From the NCBI GenBank assembly GCA_029266615.1, contig JAQSWN010000002.1, positions 38,327-102,326 of the forward strand: a stretch of 64,000 bases of DNA. Reading direction: 5' to 3'. Shown here piece after piece: positions 19,119 through 28,549 of the stretch. This DNA comes from Polyangiaceae bacterium. Lineage in GTDB: Bacteria; Myxococcota_A; Polyangia; Polyangiales; Polyangiaceae. Position numbers and translations under genes: made by a program. Within the stretch, counting starts at the first letter, position 1; each line of letters starts with the position of its first letter. The notes under the pieces were generated by a model, which made no database searches, had not been told where the DNA came from, and saw only the letters and a list, made by a program, of their open reading frames with translations.

Positions 19119-19218
19119 TTGCAGGCCTCCTGTGGGAGCTGATCTGCGGCGCCACGCTCCATTCGCCAAGTACCGACTATTTCGTAGGGTACCCACCCAA
19201 TGGTATGTAAAGCCGTAA
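19119..19218. promoter_or_regulatory. Divergent promoter region with dyad, candidate HxlR operator
   Basis: This 100-bp region separates the divergent dehydrogenase and HxlR genes. It contains the inverted repeat GTACC (19170-19174), 13 bases, GGTAC (19188-19192), within an unusually AT-rich stretch for this genome (about 19165-19215). HxlR-type dimers bind dyads in such spaces and usually regulate the divergent enzyme gene. The site itself is inferred from position and symmetry only. Confidence 0.45.
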
Positions 19219-19560
19219 ATGGCCAAGAGGCGCCCCCGAGTCTGCGGCATCGGTCCCGCGTTCGCCGTCATTGGCGGAAAATGGAAGGCCGTCATCTTGT
19301 GGGAGATGCAGGCGGCGCCGCGGCGCTTCGGAGAGCTGAAGCGGCTCGTGCCCGGCATCAGCGAGAAGATGCTCATCCAGCAGCTGCGCGAGCTCACGGC
19401 GGACGGGCTCGTGAGCCGTAATGCATTTCCCGAGGTCCCCCCCCGTGTCGAGTATTCGCTCACGCGCCTGGGCGCCTCGCTCAACGTGGCTCTCGGTCCC
19501 TTGGCGGACTGGGGCGAGCGCTACGAAAAACGCGCGCAGGCGAAGGGAGCGGAGCCGTAA
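19219..19560 (+). CDS. HxlR-family winged-helix transcriptional regulator
   Basis: The 113-residue protein has the complete HxlR pattern: IGGKWKAVILWEM, then RRFGELKRLVPGISEKMLIQQLRELTADGLV (the recognition helix and wing entry), then PPRVEYSLTRLGASL and a C-terminal dimer helix with LADWGERY. The Cys near the N-terminus (C9 in RVCGIG) is in the position used by redox- or electrophile-sensing members such as HypR and QorR. It is divergent from the dehydrogenase gene, the normal arrangement for a local repressor or activator of that enzyme. The ATG at 19219 is preceded by an AT-rich leader without a clear ribosome binding site. Confidence 0.9.
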   Translation: MAKRRPRVCGIGPAFAVIGGKWKAVILWEMQAAPRRFGELKRLVPGISEKMLIQQLRELTADGLVSRNAFPEVPPRVEYSLTRLGASLNVALGPLADWGERYEKRAQAKGAEP

Positions 19561-19697
19561 CGCTTGGTGAAGTCTACCTCCACATCAACCCACAAGGTGG
19601 GGTGAGGGAAGAGCGCGCCCGAACGCAAGCCTCGCGGCGATTCGCGACGCGCGGAACCAACACGTTCGTTTCTAGATCTCCGTACGATCGCGACCCT

Positions 19698-19931
19698 ATG
19701 CTGGGCTCCGTGAGCGAACCAGCACGTAAACTATTGTCTACGATCGCCGACCGCTATGCCGCCGCCGGCTCTCCCGAGCGCAGCGGGTGGTGCTTCGACG
19801 CAGGGTCCGTAACGGATGCGCACCGCGAGCTGGAGGCCTCGGGGCTGCTGCAGCGCGTGTTCGGAGTTCCGGGCGGCTATGCCTGGCGGCTCACCGAAGC
19901 GGGGATGCAGCAGGCCAAGGCCTGCGCTTAG
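19698..19931 (+). CDS. Small protein, possible winged-helix fold
   Basis: A 77-residue frame from ATG 19698. Its sequence is compatible with a small winged-helix protein: two predicted helices (EPARKLLSTIADRYAAA and VTDAHRELEASGLLQRVF), then a strand-like wing VPGGYAWRLTEAGMQQ. The last part resembles the C-terminal wing of MarR/PadR-like folds. No family can be named. It is convergent with the lipoprotein gene 8 bp downstream. The frame extends upstream to 19602, but that part is Arg/Thr-rich and looks non-coding. Confidence 0.48.
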   Translation: MLGSVSEPARKLLSTIADRYAAAGSPERSGWCFDAGSVTDAHRELEASGLLQRVFGVPGGYAWRLTEAGMQQAKACA

Positions 19932-19938
19932 CCCTCGG

Positions 19939-20592
19939 CTACTTCTTCGTCTTGGCGGCGCTGCCGCCCTTCGGGCGCTGGTCGGGGACCAGGTCCGGGT
20001 TGGACCAGTAGAACTCGTTCTTCTTGCCCGCTTCGTCCGCGAAGCCCACCGTCTTCACCTCGGCTTCGATGGTAGCGGTGCCTTCCGGCACGTGAGCCTT
20101 CTTCACGCACGAGAAGAACATGAAGATCTTTTCCCCCGGCTTCACGGCCCCCGCGAAGATGTTCCCCGAGCACGGCTGATTGGGGCGCTTCTTGTCGCCC
20201 GCCGTCACCTCGAGCTGCTTGCCGGCTTTGTCGTAGAAGTACGCGACGAGGGAGCCGAACAAGATTTGACTGTCCGACTTGTTCACGATGCTGAACTTCG
20301 GACCTTCGTCCGTAGTCTTGCCGGTGTACTTCACTTCCATCATCCGGGCGTCGCCGCTCGCCAAGCACGGCTTCTCGGAAGTCCCGACGCCGCTAGACCC
20401 CTTCGGGCAATCGTCGCGGAGCTTGGGGGGCGGCTCGGCGCTCGGCGGCGGAGCAGGAGCCGCGACCGCGGTGGGCGCGCTCGGTTGAGGCGCCCCCGCG
20501 CTTTTTTCTGCGGCTTGCTCCTCGCAGCCGAACCCCGGCGCGATGAGGGCGAACGTCAACAAGAGCCTCGAAGAAGCAGAGAAGTGTGTCAT
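19939..20592 (-). CDS. Lipoprotein of unknown function
   Basis: The 217-residue protein has a signal peptide with lipobox PGFGC (Cys23) and an Ala/Pro-rich linker to about residue 55. A compact domain follows with four Cys (in DDCPKG, KPCLAS, QPCSG and FSCVKK), which suggests two disulfides. Strands such as KFSIVNKSDSQILFGSLVAYFYDKAGKQL suggest an Ig-like beta-sandwich. It is followed by a Lys-rich tail. It lies 78 bp downstream of the DacB gene on the same strand and could be cotranscribed with it. I recognise no family. Confidence 0.72.
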   Translation of the reverse strand: MTHFSASSRLLLTFALIAPGFGCEEQAAEKSAGAPQPSAPTAVAAPAPPPSAEPPPKLRDDCPKGSSGVGTSEKPCLASGDARMMEVKYTGKTTDEGPKFSIVNKSDSQILFGSLVAYFYDKAGKQLEVTAGDKKRPNQPCSGNIFAGAVKPGEKIFMFFSCVKKAHVPEGTATIEAEVKTVGFADEAGKKNEFYWSNPDLVPDQRPKGGSAAKTKK

Positions 20593-20670
20593 ACGGCGCC
20601 GGCACGGTACTCCGCGGGCATCGTCGCGAGCAACGAACGCCGCTGAGGTTTCACCTTTCCGTTAGGAGCG

Positions 20671-22347
20671 TCAGCGTCGCGCGAGCGCGATGCCAGCGCT
20701 CTTCGGCGCCCACAACGCGTCCGAGATCTCCAGCACCAGCGCGTCCATCCGCTGCCGCGCGCCAGCGTGATCCGCAGTGCCGGTGACGAGGATGGAGAAG
20801 GCGACGCCCGTCTCCTGCTGGGGTCCGAAAACGTAGCCACTGAGGGACGTGACCTTATTCAACGTGCCCGTCTTCGCGTGCACGCTGCGTCGGTTTTTGA
20901 GCGCGTAGAAGCGCGAGCGCAACGTGCCGTCCAGACCGCCCACCGCGAGCTGCTCTTGAAACGCACGCGAGATGGCCGGGTCGAGGTAGGCCATTTCCAG
21001 AACGCGCGTGAAGGTGCGCGCGCTGACCCGGTTTGCGTCATACAAGCCGGAGCCGTTACCGACTTTGAGCCCATCTTCGTGGAGCTGCCGCAGCCGTAGC
21101 CAGTCGAAGGTGACTTGGGCGCCGTTCTCGGCGGTGCCCGGCTTGCCGCGCTTCACGGCCCCGAGCGTCTTGAGCAACGTTTCCGCGTAGAAATTGTCGC
21201 TCGCCTTGCCGAGCTGCTGCACCAGTTGTGACAGCGTCACCGAGTCACGCCCCACGAGCTCGCCGATTTCGTCCTCGCCGCCGCGCCTCGCGTCGCCGCG
21301 CACTTCGACGCCCAGGTTTTGTAGGACATGCTTGAACACGACCGCCGCATAAATTTCCGGGTTGTCGATGCGGCGCGTGATGTGAAGAGCCGTGTTGCCC
21401 TCTGGCACGCCGCCGCTCACCTGCGCTCCGAGCAGGAGCCCGCGCGGCTTCATCGTAAGTCCCACGTGGTCGCGCTTCTTGCCGCGCTCAGTGCGCACCT
21501 CGCCCTGAACGGTGACGTAGCCGGGCGGCTCGAACTCGACGCGCGCGAGCTCGCCCGCATCCGTCGGAAACACGTGGAGCGTCGTCGAGTTGCGATCGAG
21601 CGAGACGGCGCTCACCGGCGCGCGGAACGCGGCCCATTCGTTCGGCTGCTGCTCGAAACCTGGAGGCGTGTAGTGCTCGTCGAACGCGCTTTGGTCGACC
21701 AGCACATCGCCCGCGACCTGCTTGAGGCCGAGCGCGACGAGGCGCTCGCCGAAGCCTCGCAGCTCCTCGTACGTGAAGGTGGGGTCGCCATCTCCACGCA
21801 GCACCAGTCGCGGCGCGACACCGTTGTCGATCTTGCCGAGCACTCCGACGTGGTAGCGAAAGTCCGTGCCGAGCTCGGAGAGCGCGACCGCGGCCGTCAG
21901 CAGCTTCTGATTCGAGGCAGGGTTCAGCGCCTTGGCGGCGCCGTCGGCGAGCACCTCGCGGCCGCTTCCCAGGTCGCGTAAAGCGAAGCCGAGCTCCCCT
22001 TTGCGTTTTTGTACCCACGCTGAAAGGGCCTCCAGCTTCGGCCCCACGCGTGTGCTCAACGAGGCCGGGCTCGGAGACGGCCGGGGGATAAAGGCCGGCG
22101 TGGTCGGAGGGGCCGCGCGTTTCTCGGGCGGGAGGGGCGTCGGGGGGGCGGCGGGCTCCGGAACTGGATCCGGCTCGTTGGTCGTCGTCCCCGGCGCGAG
22201 GACCGGCAGCTCCGCCGGGCTGGCGGCGCTCTTGGCCCCCGGCTCGCCCCAGCAGGCCATACCGGTCAGCACGAAAAGCGCGACGAAACGGGGCGCCCGC
22301 TGGAATGGCAGCTTCGCCAGTAGGCGCTCGAGCAGGGCGTTCTCCAA
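20671..22347 (-). CDS. dacB: D-alanyl-D-alanine carboxypeptidase/endopeptidase (PBP4, DacB)
   Basis: The 558-residue protein is a peptidase family S13 penicillin-binding protein that trims or opens peptidoglycan peptide cross-links in the periplasm. The active-site motifs are SNQK (Ser145-Lys148), SDN in KASDNFYAETLLK, and KTG in HAKTGTLNKV. Between the first two motifs lies the long insert typical of PBP4. The N-terminus is a signal with a possible lipobox (TGMAC), followed by a Pro-rich linker of about 60 residues, so it may be a lipoprotein, unlike E. coli DacB. The start is TTG 22347: GGAGG lies 7 bases before it on the minus strand, and no ATG or GTG further inside would keep the signal peptide. 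Confidence 0.9.
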   Translation of the reverse strand: MENALLERLLAKLPFQRAPRFVALFVLTGMACWGEPGAKSAASPAELPVLAPGTTTNEPDPVPEPAAPPTPLPPEKRAAPPTTPAFIPRPSPSPASLSTRVGPKLEALSAWVQKRKGELGFALRDLGSGREVLADGAAKALNPASNQKLLTAAVALSELGTDFRYHVGVLGKIDNGVAPRLVLRGDGDPTFTYEELRGFGERLVALGLKQVAGDVLVDQSAFDEHYTPPGFEQQPNEWAAFRAPVSAVSLDRNSTTLHVFPTDAGELARVEFEPPGYVTVQGEVRTERGKKRDHVGLTMKPRGLLLGAQVSGGVPEGNTALHITRRIDNPEIYAAVVFKHVLQNLGVEVRGDARRGGEDEIGELVGRDSVTLSQLVQQLGKASDNFYAETLLKTLGAVKRGKPGTAENGAQVTFDWLRLRQLHEDGLKVGNGSGLYDANRVSARTFTRVLEMAYLDPAISRAFQEQLAVGGLDGTLRSRFYALKNRRSVHAKTGTLNKVTSLSGYVFGPQQETGVAFSILVTGTADHAGARQRMDALVLEISDALWAPKSAGIALARR

Positions 22348-22432
22348 GTGGGACCTCCGTCTCAGTTATTCCGGTCCGGCGGCACGGGGCAAAAAGCTGG
22401 CATCCCGAAAGGTAGAAAGGTAGAGCGGGCCC

Positions 22433-22957
22433 GTGCGATTCCGCTCCTTCGTCGCTTTTGGGCTCGCCTCGTTGCTGGCCACCTTTGCCGCCTCCGCCCG
22501 CGCCGAGGAGCCGATTCCCGAGTTTCGTCCCGCGCCCCCCGCGGCGGACCTGCCTCCGCCCGGCGCTCGCACGACGACCATCGTCGCAGGCGCGACCACG
22601 ACGGTGGTGTCGTACGGCCTCGCGCTCGGCGCGTCCTTCTTGGTGGACGAAGCCGATCACCGAGGCATCAAGGACCTACGCATTCCCATCGCGGGACCGT
22701 GGATCGCGCTCGGCAAAACCGGCTGCCCGACGAGCGACCCCGACTGCAGCGTGTTCCCGCTCGTGTTCGGCGCGCTCGTCACGATTTTGGACGGCGTCGT
22801 CCAAGTCGGCGGGCTCGCGGTCGTCGGCGAAGGTTTGTTTCTGAAAACTTCGACCCGTCGTGCCGCGCCGCAAAAAGCCGCAGGGCCGACCTTACGAGCG
22901 GTGCCGCTCGACTTCGGCCGCAACGGCGTGGGCCTGGGGCTCGTCGGCTCGTTTTGA
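22433..22957 (+). CDS. Exported or membrane protein of unknown function
   Basis: The 174-residue protein begins with a signal peptide (FVAFGLASLLATFAASARAEE, AxA cleavage near residue 24) and a Pro-rich stretch. It has two hydrophobic segments (TTTVVSYGLALGASFLV and FPLVFGALVTILDGVVQVGGLAVV) separated by a loop with two Cys (C98 and C104 by rough count). The layout matches small myxobacterial membrane proteins of unknown role. It is divergent from dacB across 85 bp and upstream of pyrG. The start is GTG 22433 after a purine-rich leader (GGTAGAAAGGTAGAG). Confidence 0.65.
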   Translation: MRFRSFVAFGLASLLATFAASARAEEPIPEFRPAPPAADLPPPGARTTTIVAGATTTVVSYGLALGASFLVDEADHRGIKDLRIPIAGPWIALGKTGCPTSDPDCSVFPLVFGALVTILDGVVQVGGLAVVGEGLFLKTSTRRAAPQKAAGPTLRAVPLDFGRNGVGLGLVGSF

Positions 22958-22972
22958 TTCCGTGGCGACCGA

Positions 22973-22988
22973 TCGCGAATTTTCGCGA
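22973..22988. other. Perfect 6-bp hairpin upstream of pyrG
   Basis: TCGCGA arms (22973-22978, 22983-22988) enclose an ATTT loop, 16 bases after the stop of the membrane protein gene and about 95 bases before the pyrG start. It could be a weak terminator or a feature of the pyrG leader. It does not match the known G-run attenuator of Gram-positive pyrG. Confidence 0.35.
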
Positions 22989-23051
22989 GCCAGATTTGCG
23001 AGAGAGCGCGCGTAGATGTGCGGAAGGGGTGCACGCCAGGGTTGGGCGTGA

Positions 23052-24743
<1,692 letters not shown>

Positions 24744-24776
24744 CGAGCCTGCCGGCTTTCGTGTAACGTGACCGCC

Positions 24777-26066
24777 ATGCGTGTCAGGCGTGGCTTGTCA
24801 TGGGCATGGATGCTGGCGGGCACGGTTCTGTCGGTCTCGTGTGGCGGCGCGCGGCCCGAAGTGCGCGCGGCCCTGAACGGCACCCTCCCGGAGCTGCAGC
24901 AAGAGATCGCCAAGGCCGAGCAGAGCGGCGGGTTCGACGAGGCCCGGCTCAAAGAGCTCGCCCGTGCGGTCGCGGAGCGCGAGATCGCCGGCGCCCAAGG
25001 GCGTGAGGGCGCCGAGCAACTCGCCCTGTTTCGTCCGTGCTTGCCCCAGGTCCGGGCCAGCTTGGACGAGCGTGCGGGGCGCGGCGACGAAGCGGCCGCG
25101 GTCGCGACGCTGCTCCTCTTCGAGGCCGGCAAGCGCGACGCCGGCGACCTGGTGTCACGCTACCGTGACGCCGACAGCGGGGCCTACCGGGCGCTCGCCG
25201 CGCGGGCAACCTTGTCCCCGACTCAAGCCGAGCTGCGTCGCCGCTACTTCACGGATCCGGACGAGCGGGTGCGTCGCGCCGCGTTCGAAGCGGCGTTGCG
25301 CGCGCCGCTCTCCAGCCAATTGCCAGAGCTCGTGGAAGCCGCGCGGTTGGACCCCAGCCCTTCCAACCGCGCTCGTGCCGCGCAGGCCGTCGGCCGCATC
25401 GGTAGCGAAGCGGCGGTGCTCGGCTTGGCGGATCTGTTCAGCGCGGGGGACGAGCAAGAGCAGCTCGCGGTTCTGGACGCGTGGTCGGAGGCGCGCAGCT
25501 ACCGCGCCGGCGGTGAGCGAGAGCTTCTGCGTGCCCTGAGCCGCCCGGGCTTGGTGTCCGTCTCGGCGGCGTCGCTGCTGCTGGACTCGCGTGAATCACG
25601 CGCGGCCGCGGTCGCGGTGCTGGCGCGCGCGATCGCGGACGGCAGCGACGACGAGCGGCGCTTGGCGCTCTCCGCCGCGCCGCTGAGCGAGCTCAGCGTG
25701 AAGGAAGCGCTGGAGAAGGCGGCGAAGAGCCCATCGCCGAGCGTTACGCCACTCGTGCTCGCGCGCCTGGCGGAGCTGCCCGGCGCCGGCCCCAAAGCGC
25801 GCGCGCAGCTGGAGAAGCTCGCGGAGGACAAGAGCGACTACGGGCTCGAGGCGAGTTACGCGCTCGCTCGGCTCGGCTCGGTGCGCGGCGTTTCGAGAGT
25901 GGAGCAGGAGCTTTCCCACGCCCGCTCTGCCCGCCGCCTGCGGGCCGCGCTCACGCTCGCGAGCTTGGGCAAGAATCAGCGGCTCGCCCCCCGCTTGGGT
26001 GATCGCGATCCGTTCGTACGCGCCACCGTGGCGTGCCGTCTAGCGGGAGCGCTCTCCGGGTCGTGA
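24777..26066 (+). CDS. HEAT-repeat-like lipoprotein
   Basis: The 429-residue protein has a signal peptide with lipobox SVSC (Cys20). The rest is almost all alpha-helical, with repeated pairs of about 30 residues such as PDERVRRAAFEAALRAPL, PSPSNRARAAQAVGRIG and SARRLRAALTLASLGK, the pattern of HEAT/PBS-lyase-like repeats. Such scaffolds bind other proteins; no catalytic site is seen. It lies 33 bp after pyrG on the same strand. Its stop overlaps the GTG of the next lipoprotein gene (GTGA at 26063-26066), so the two lipoproteins are coupled. The ATG at 24777 is favoured over that at 24768 by the length of the signal peptide. Confidence 0.78.
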   Translation: MRVRRGLSWAWMLAGTVLSVSCGGARPEVRAALNGTLPELQQEIAKAEQSGGFDEARLKELARAVAEREIAGAQGREGAEQLALFRPCLPQVRASLDERAGRGDEAAAVATLLLFEAGKRDAGDLVSRYRDADSGAYRALAARATLSPTQAELRRRYFTDPDERVRRAAFEAALRAPLSSQLPELVEAARLDPSPSNRARAAQAVGRIGSEAAVLGLADLFSAGDEQEQLAVLDAWSEARSYRAGGERELLRALSRPGLVSVSAASLLLDSRESRAAAVAVLARAIADGSDDERRLALSAAPLSELSVKEALEKAAKSPSPSVTPLVLARLAELPGAGPKARAQLEKLAEDKSDYGLEASYALARLGSVRGVSRVEQELSHARSARRLRAALTLASLGKNQRLAPRLGDRDPFVRATVACRLAGALSGS

Positions 26067-26650
26067 AGCGCGCAGCGCTGTTGCTCACCGCGGGCTTACT
26101 CGCCGGCTGCGTTCGAGACGCCGTGCTCGAAAACGACGTCCTCCGCGCGCAGTGGAACGCGCGCACGCTGGCGACCGCTACGGACCCGACGCTCGCCTAT
26201 GCGGCGCTGTCCGCCCAGCTCGTGGAGCTGGAGGCGCTCTACCAACGCGACTCGAGCGATCGGCGCATTCGGTCGCTGCTCGAGCGTGGCTACTTGCTGA
26301 TGGGGCGCGGTTTCATCGAGCTCCGTCGGCTTACGGCGGCGGCCAGCGCCGACAGCGCGCGAGCCGAGCAGGAGGCGCAGCTGCGCGCGGACGCCGAGCG
26401 GCGCGCGGCTTACTACGCGGCCGACGGACGCGCGCGGATTGAATTCGACTTCGACCGCATGCTGCGCGGCGCCCAAGAAGCGTGCGCGAGCCATGACCGC
26501 GCTGGCTACGAGCGGCGGCTGAACGAAGCGCTGGCCCAGCCGGAACGGGCTCCCGAGGCTCGACTGGAGCTCGCGCTCGGGCGACGGCTCGCGGCGCTGT
26601 GGCTCGCGCCAAACGTTGCGGCTCGCTGCGGCTTCGCCACGTTACCCTGA
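26063..26650 (+). CDS. Helical lipoprotein, possibly related to TRAP-transporter T components
   Basis: From GTG 26063, which overlaps the stop of the preceding gene, the protein has 195 residues. The signal peptide ends in lipobox LLAGC (Cys15). The mature part is helical, with TPR-like pairs (TLAYAALSAQLVELEALY, DRRIRSLLERGYLLMGRGFIEL, ADAERRAAYYAADGRARIEF) and one Cys pair. The order of segments recalls the TatT-type periplasmic TPR lipoproteins, but this is only a similarity in pattern. Partner of the HEAT-like lipoprotein by translational coupling. Its last 9 bases overlap the convergent phosphoesterase gene. Confidence 0.68.
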   Translation: MKRAALLLTAGLLAGCVRDAVLENDVLRAQWNARTLATATDPTLAYAALSAQLVELEALYQRDSSDRRIRSLLERGYLLMGRGFIELRRLTAAASADSARAEQEAQLRADAERRAAYYAADGRARIEFDFDRMLRGAQEACASHDRAGYERRLNEALAQPERAPEARLELALGRRLAALWLAPNVAARCGFATLP

Positions 26651-27448
26651 CTCACCGAGCTCGAGCCGTGCAGAGCGCAGGAAGGCTCGCTGGGGCTCGC
26701 GGTAGGTCCAATGCTCGACGGTGGCGCGCCCCGCCGACGGTGGTTCTGCGGTGCGGAGCACGTTGACCGAGTTTCCGGCGTCGTACCTCACTCGGGACGA
26801 GACGGCGGTGCCGGCGTTGATGGCCCACAGCGGTCGAGGCAGCGGTCGAGACTCGTGGAGCGGTAGCATGAACGGCAGGTGGATGTGGCCGGCCAAGAGC
26901 ACGTCCGCGCCCGCCTCCGCCCAGCTTTGCACCGCCGCCGCGTGACCGTGGACGACGTTCTTCTGCTCCGTCTCGCGCGGGACCGCGACCGGTTGGTGCA
27001 GGACCACGATTCGCAGCTGCGCGCTGGAAGCCTCGCGTAGACGGGCCGCGACTCGTTCGCGTTGTTCGTCCGAAATCTCGCCGTCGACGTGTCGGTAGCG
27101 CCGCGTGGTCTTGACGCCCAGAACCAGACAATCCGCGGCGTGGAAGCTCGGCTCGAGCTCCGGCCCGAATACGCGCTGAAAGCCCGCGTAGGGCGCAGCC
27201 GCGCGCGCGGCCACGTTGAAGAGGGGAATGTCGTGATTGCCGGGGATCGTCAGCACCTGCGGCACCGAGAGGCGCGCGAGGAACTCTCGCGCCGCAGCGA
27301 ATTCAGCTCTGCGGGCGCGCTGAGTCACGTCTCCGCTCAGCACGAGCAAGTCCGGTCGGAGCTCTCGCGCCAGGCCCTCCAGAGCTTCGACCACGTGCGG
27401 GACCTCGGCGCCGAAATGGGGATCCGAGACGTGCAATAGGACCGTCAA
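26642..27448 (-). CDS. Calcineurin-like metallophosphoesterase
   Basis: The 268-residue protein has all five metal-binding blocks of the family: HVSDPHF (DxH), VLSGDVTQ (GD), IPGNHDIPL (GNHD), VVLHQP (H) and LLAGHIHLPF (GHxH). It therefore hydrolyses a phosphomonoester or phosphodiester with two metal ions; the closest known types are UDP-2,3-diacylglucosamine or cyclic-nucleotide-type esterases, but the substrate cannot be set. The start is TTG 27448, overlapping the stop of the lipid kinase gene (TTGA), with AGGGAGGA about 7 bases before it. Coupling to a lipid kinase gene suggests a phospholipid-related substrate. Confidence 0.88.
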   Translation of the reverse strand: MTVLLHVSDPHFGAEVPHVVEALEGLARELRPDLLVLSGDVTQRARRAEFAAAREFLARLSVPQVLTIPGNHDIPLFNVAARAAAPYAGFQRVFGPELEPSFHAADCLVLGVKTTRRYRHVDGEISDEQRERVAARLREASSAQLRIVVLHQPVAVPRETEQKNVVHGHAAAVQSWAEAGADVLLAGHIHLPFMLPLHESRPLPRPLWAINAGTAVSSRVRYDAGNSVNVLRTAEPPSAGRATVEHWTYREPQRAFLRSARLELGESG

Positions 27449-28422
27449 CCGGGATCCTCCCTCCGTTCACTGGGACGAATGAGCCAGAGCGCGCCCGGCG
27501 CGACGCGGAACGTGAGCGGAGATCGTAGCCATTCGACCTCGCCGTCCGTCGCGACTTTGAAGCGACGCGCTCCGAAGCGAGCTCGTACGATCAGACGCTC
27601 GAAGTCGAAGCTCTCGATCTGGTCGGCTTCGCCTAGGCGCCCCAGGGCAGCGCGCAGCACGAGCCTCAACATTCCCAAGGTGCTCACTGGGGCGAGGGTG
27701 ACGGCGGTGAGCCGGTGCTCGTCCAGCGCGCGCCCCGAGATACCAACGCGCTCGAGCTGCAGCCGGTTGTTGCCTACGAACAGCGTGGGCGTCACGACGT
27801 GACGGCGGCCTTGCCTGGATTCGATCTCCAAGCGCAGCCGCAGGTGGGCGGTAAAGATCGTCTTGATCGCAGCGAAGAACGCGACCACCCGGCTCCGACC
27901 CAGCCGGCTCTTCGCGTCCTCCCGCTCTTCGAGCAGACGGGGGTAGAGGCCGATGCTCCCGTTCACCAAGAACACGCGGTCGTTGACGAGCCCAACCTGG
28001 ACCTGAAAGGCACGGTTACCGAGCAAGATGCGACAAGCCTCTTCGAGGTCGGAAGAAATGCCATGCGCGCGGCTGAAATAGTTGAACGTGCCGAGCGGCA
28101 GCACCCCGAAGGTGCAGCCGCTACCGAGCGTCGCCTGGGCCACGGTGTTGATGGTGCCGTCTCCACCCGCCGCGACGACGACGCCATTGTTTGCGCGCGC
28201 CTCCTCCACGACCGCCGCCGCGATGCGCGCGAGGTCCGCAGCGTCGCTCACCTCGTGCACCGTGAAAGGGCGTTGGGCCCGGACCAGAATCGCTTCGAGC
28301 GTGCTCCGCACCTCGGACGTTTGCGATTTACCGGACCCGACATTGAGAACGATTAGTAGCGGCGCGGCTTCTCCAACCGGACGCCACGGAAGTTGCTCCT
28401 CAGCTCCTGGCTCGGTCGGCAT
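27445..28422 (-). CDS. Diacylglycerol kinase-like lipid kinase
   Basis: The 325-residue protein has the DAGK catalytic signature: LIVLNVGSGKSQ at the N-terminus, the nucleotide loop VVAAGGDGTINTVAQ, and LPLGTFNYFSRAHGI. These are followed by the beta-sandwich C-terminal half (PTLFVGNNRLQLE and FKVATDGEVEW). The bacterial members phosphorylate diacylglycerol or other neutral lipids (DgkB/YegS type). The start ATG 28422 is preceded by GTGAGG at 6 bases; an in-frame GTG at 28452 is less likely. The gene overlaps the phosphoesterase gene by four bases, and is divergent across about 100 bp from the Mla-type lipid transport operon, so the two units may serve envelope lipid balance. Confidence 0.92.
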   Translation of the reverse strand: MPTEPGAEEQLPWRPVGEAAPLLIVLNVGSGKSQTSEVRSTLEAILVRAQRPFTVHEVSDAADLARIAAAVVEEARANNGVVVAAGGDGTINTVAQATLGSGCTFGVLPLGTFNYFSRAHGISSDLEEACRILLGNRAFQVQVGLVNDRVFLVNGSIGLYPRLLEEREDAKSRLGRSRVVAFFAAIKTIFTAHLRLRLEIESRQGRRHVVTPTLFVGNNRLQLERVGISGRALDEHRLTAVTLAPVSTLGMLRLVLRAALGRLGEADQIESFDFERLIVRARFGARRFKVATDGEVEWLRSPLTFRVAPGALWLIRPSERREDPG

Positions 28423-28549
28423 GCTCGCCTCACCATGGCACGCGAGCTGCACTTGGCAGTGTCGAAATGGTTGCGCGCATGGTGATTGTCACGAACTTGG
28501 CGGCGGCCGTTCGCGTGCACCTGGCCGGCCCTGTGACTAATCGTCTCGA

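Noticed and set aside
18204..19484. Longer 426-residue version of the dehydrogenase
   Set aside because: The first 122 residues lie antisense to the HxlR gene and its promoter region and have no dehydrogenase character; the ATG at 19118 has a strong ribosome binding site.
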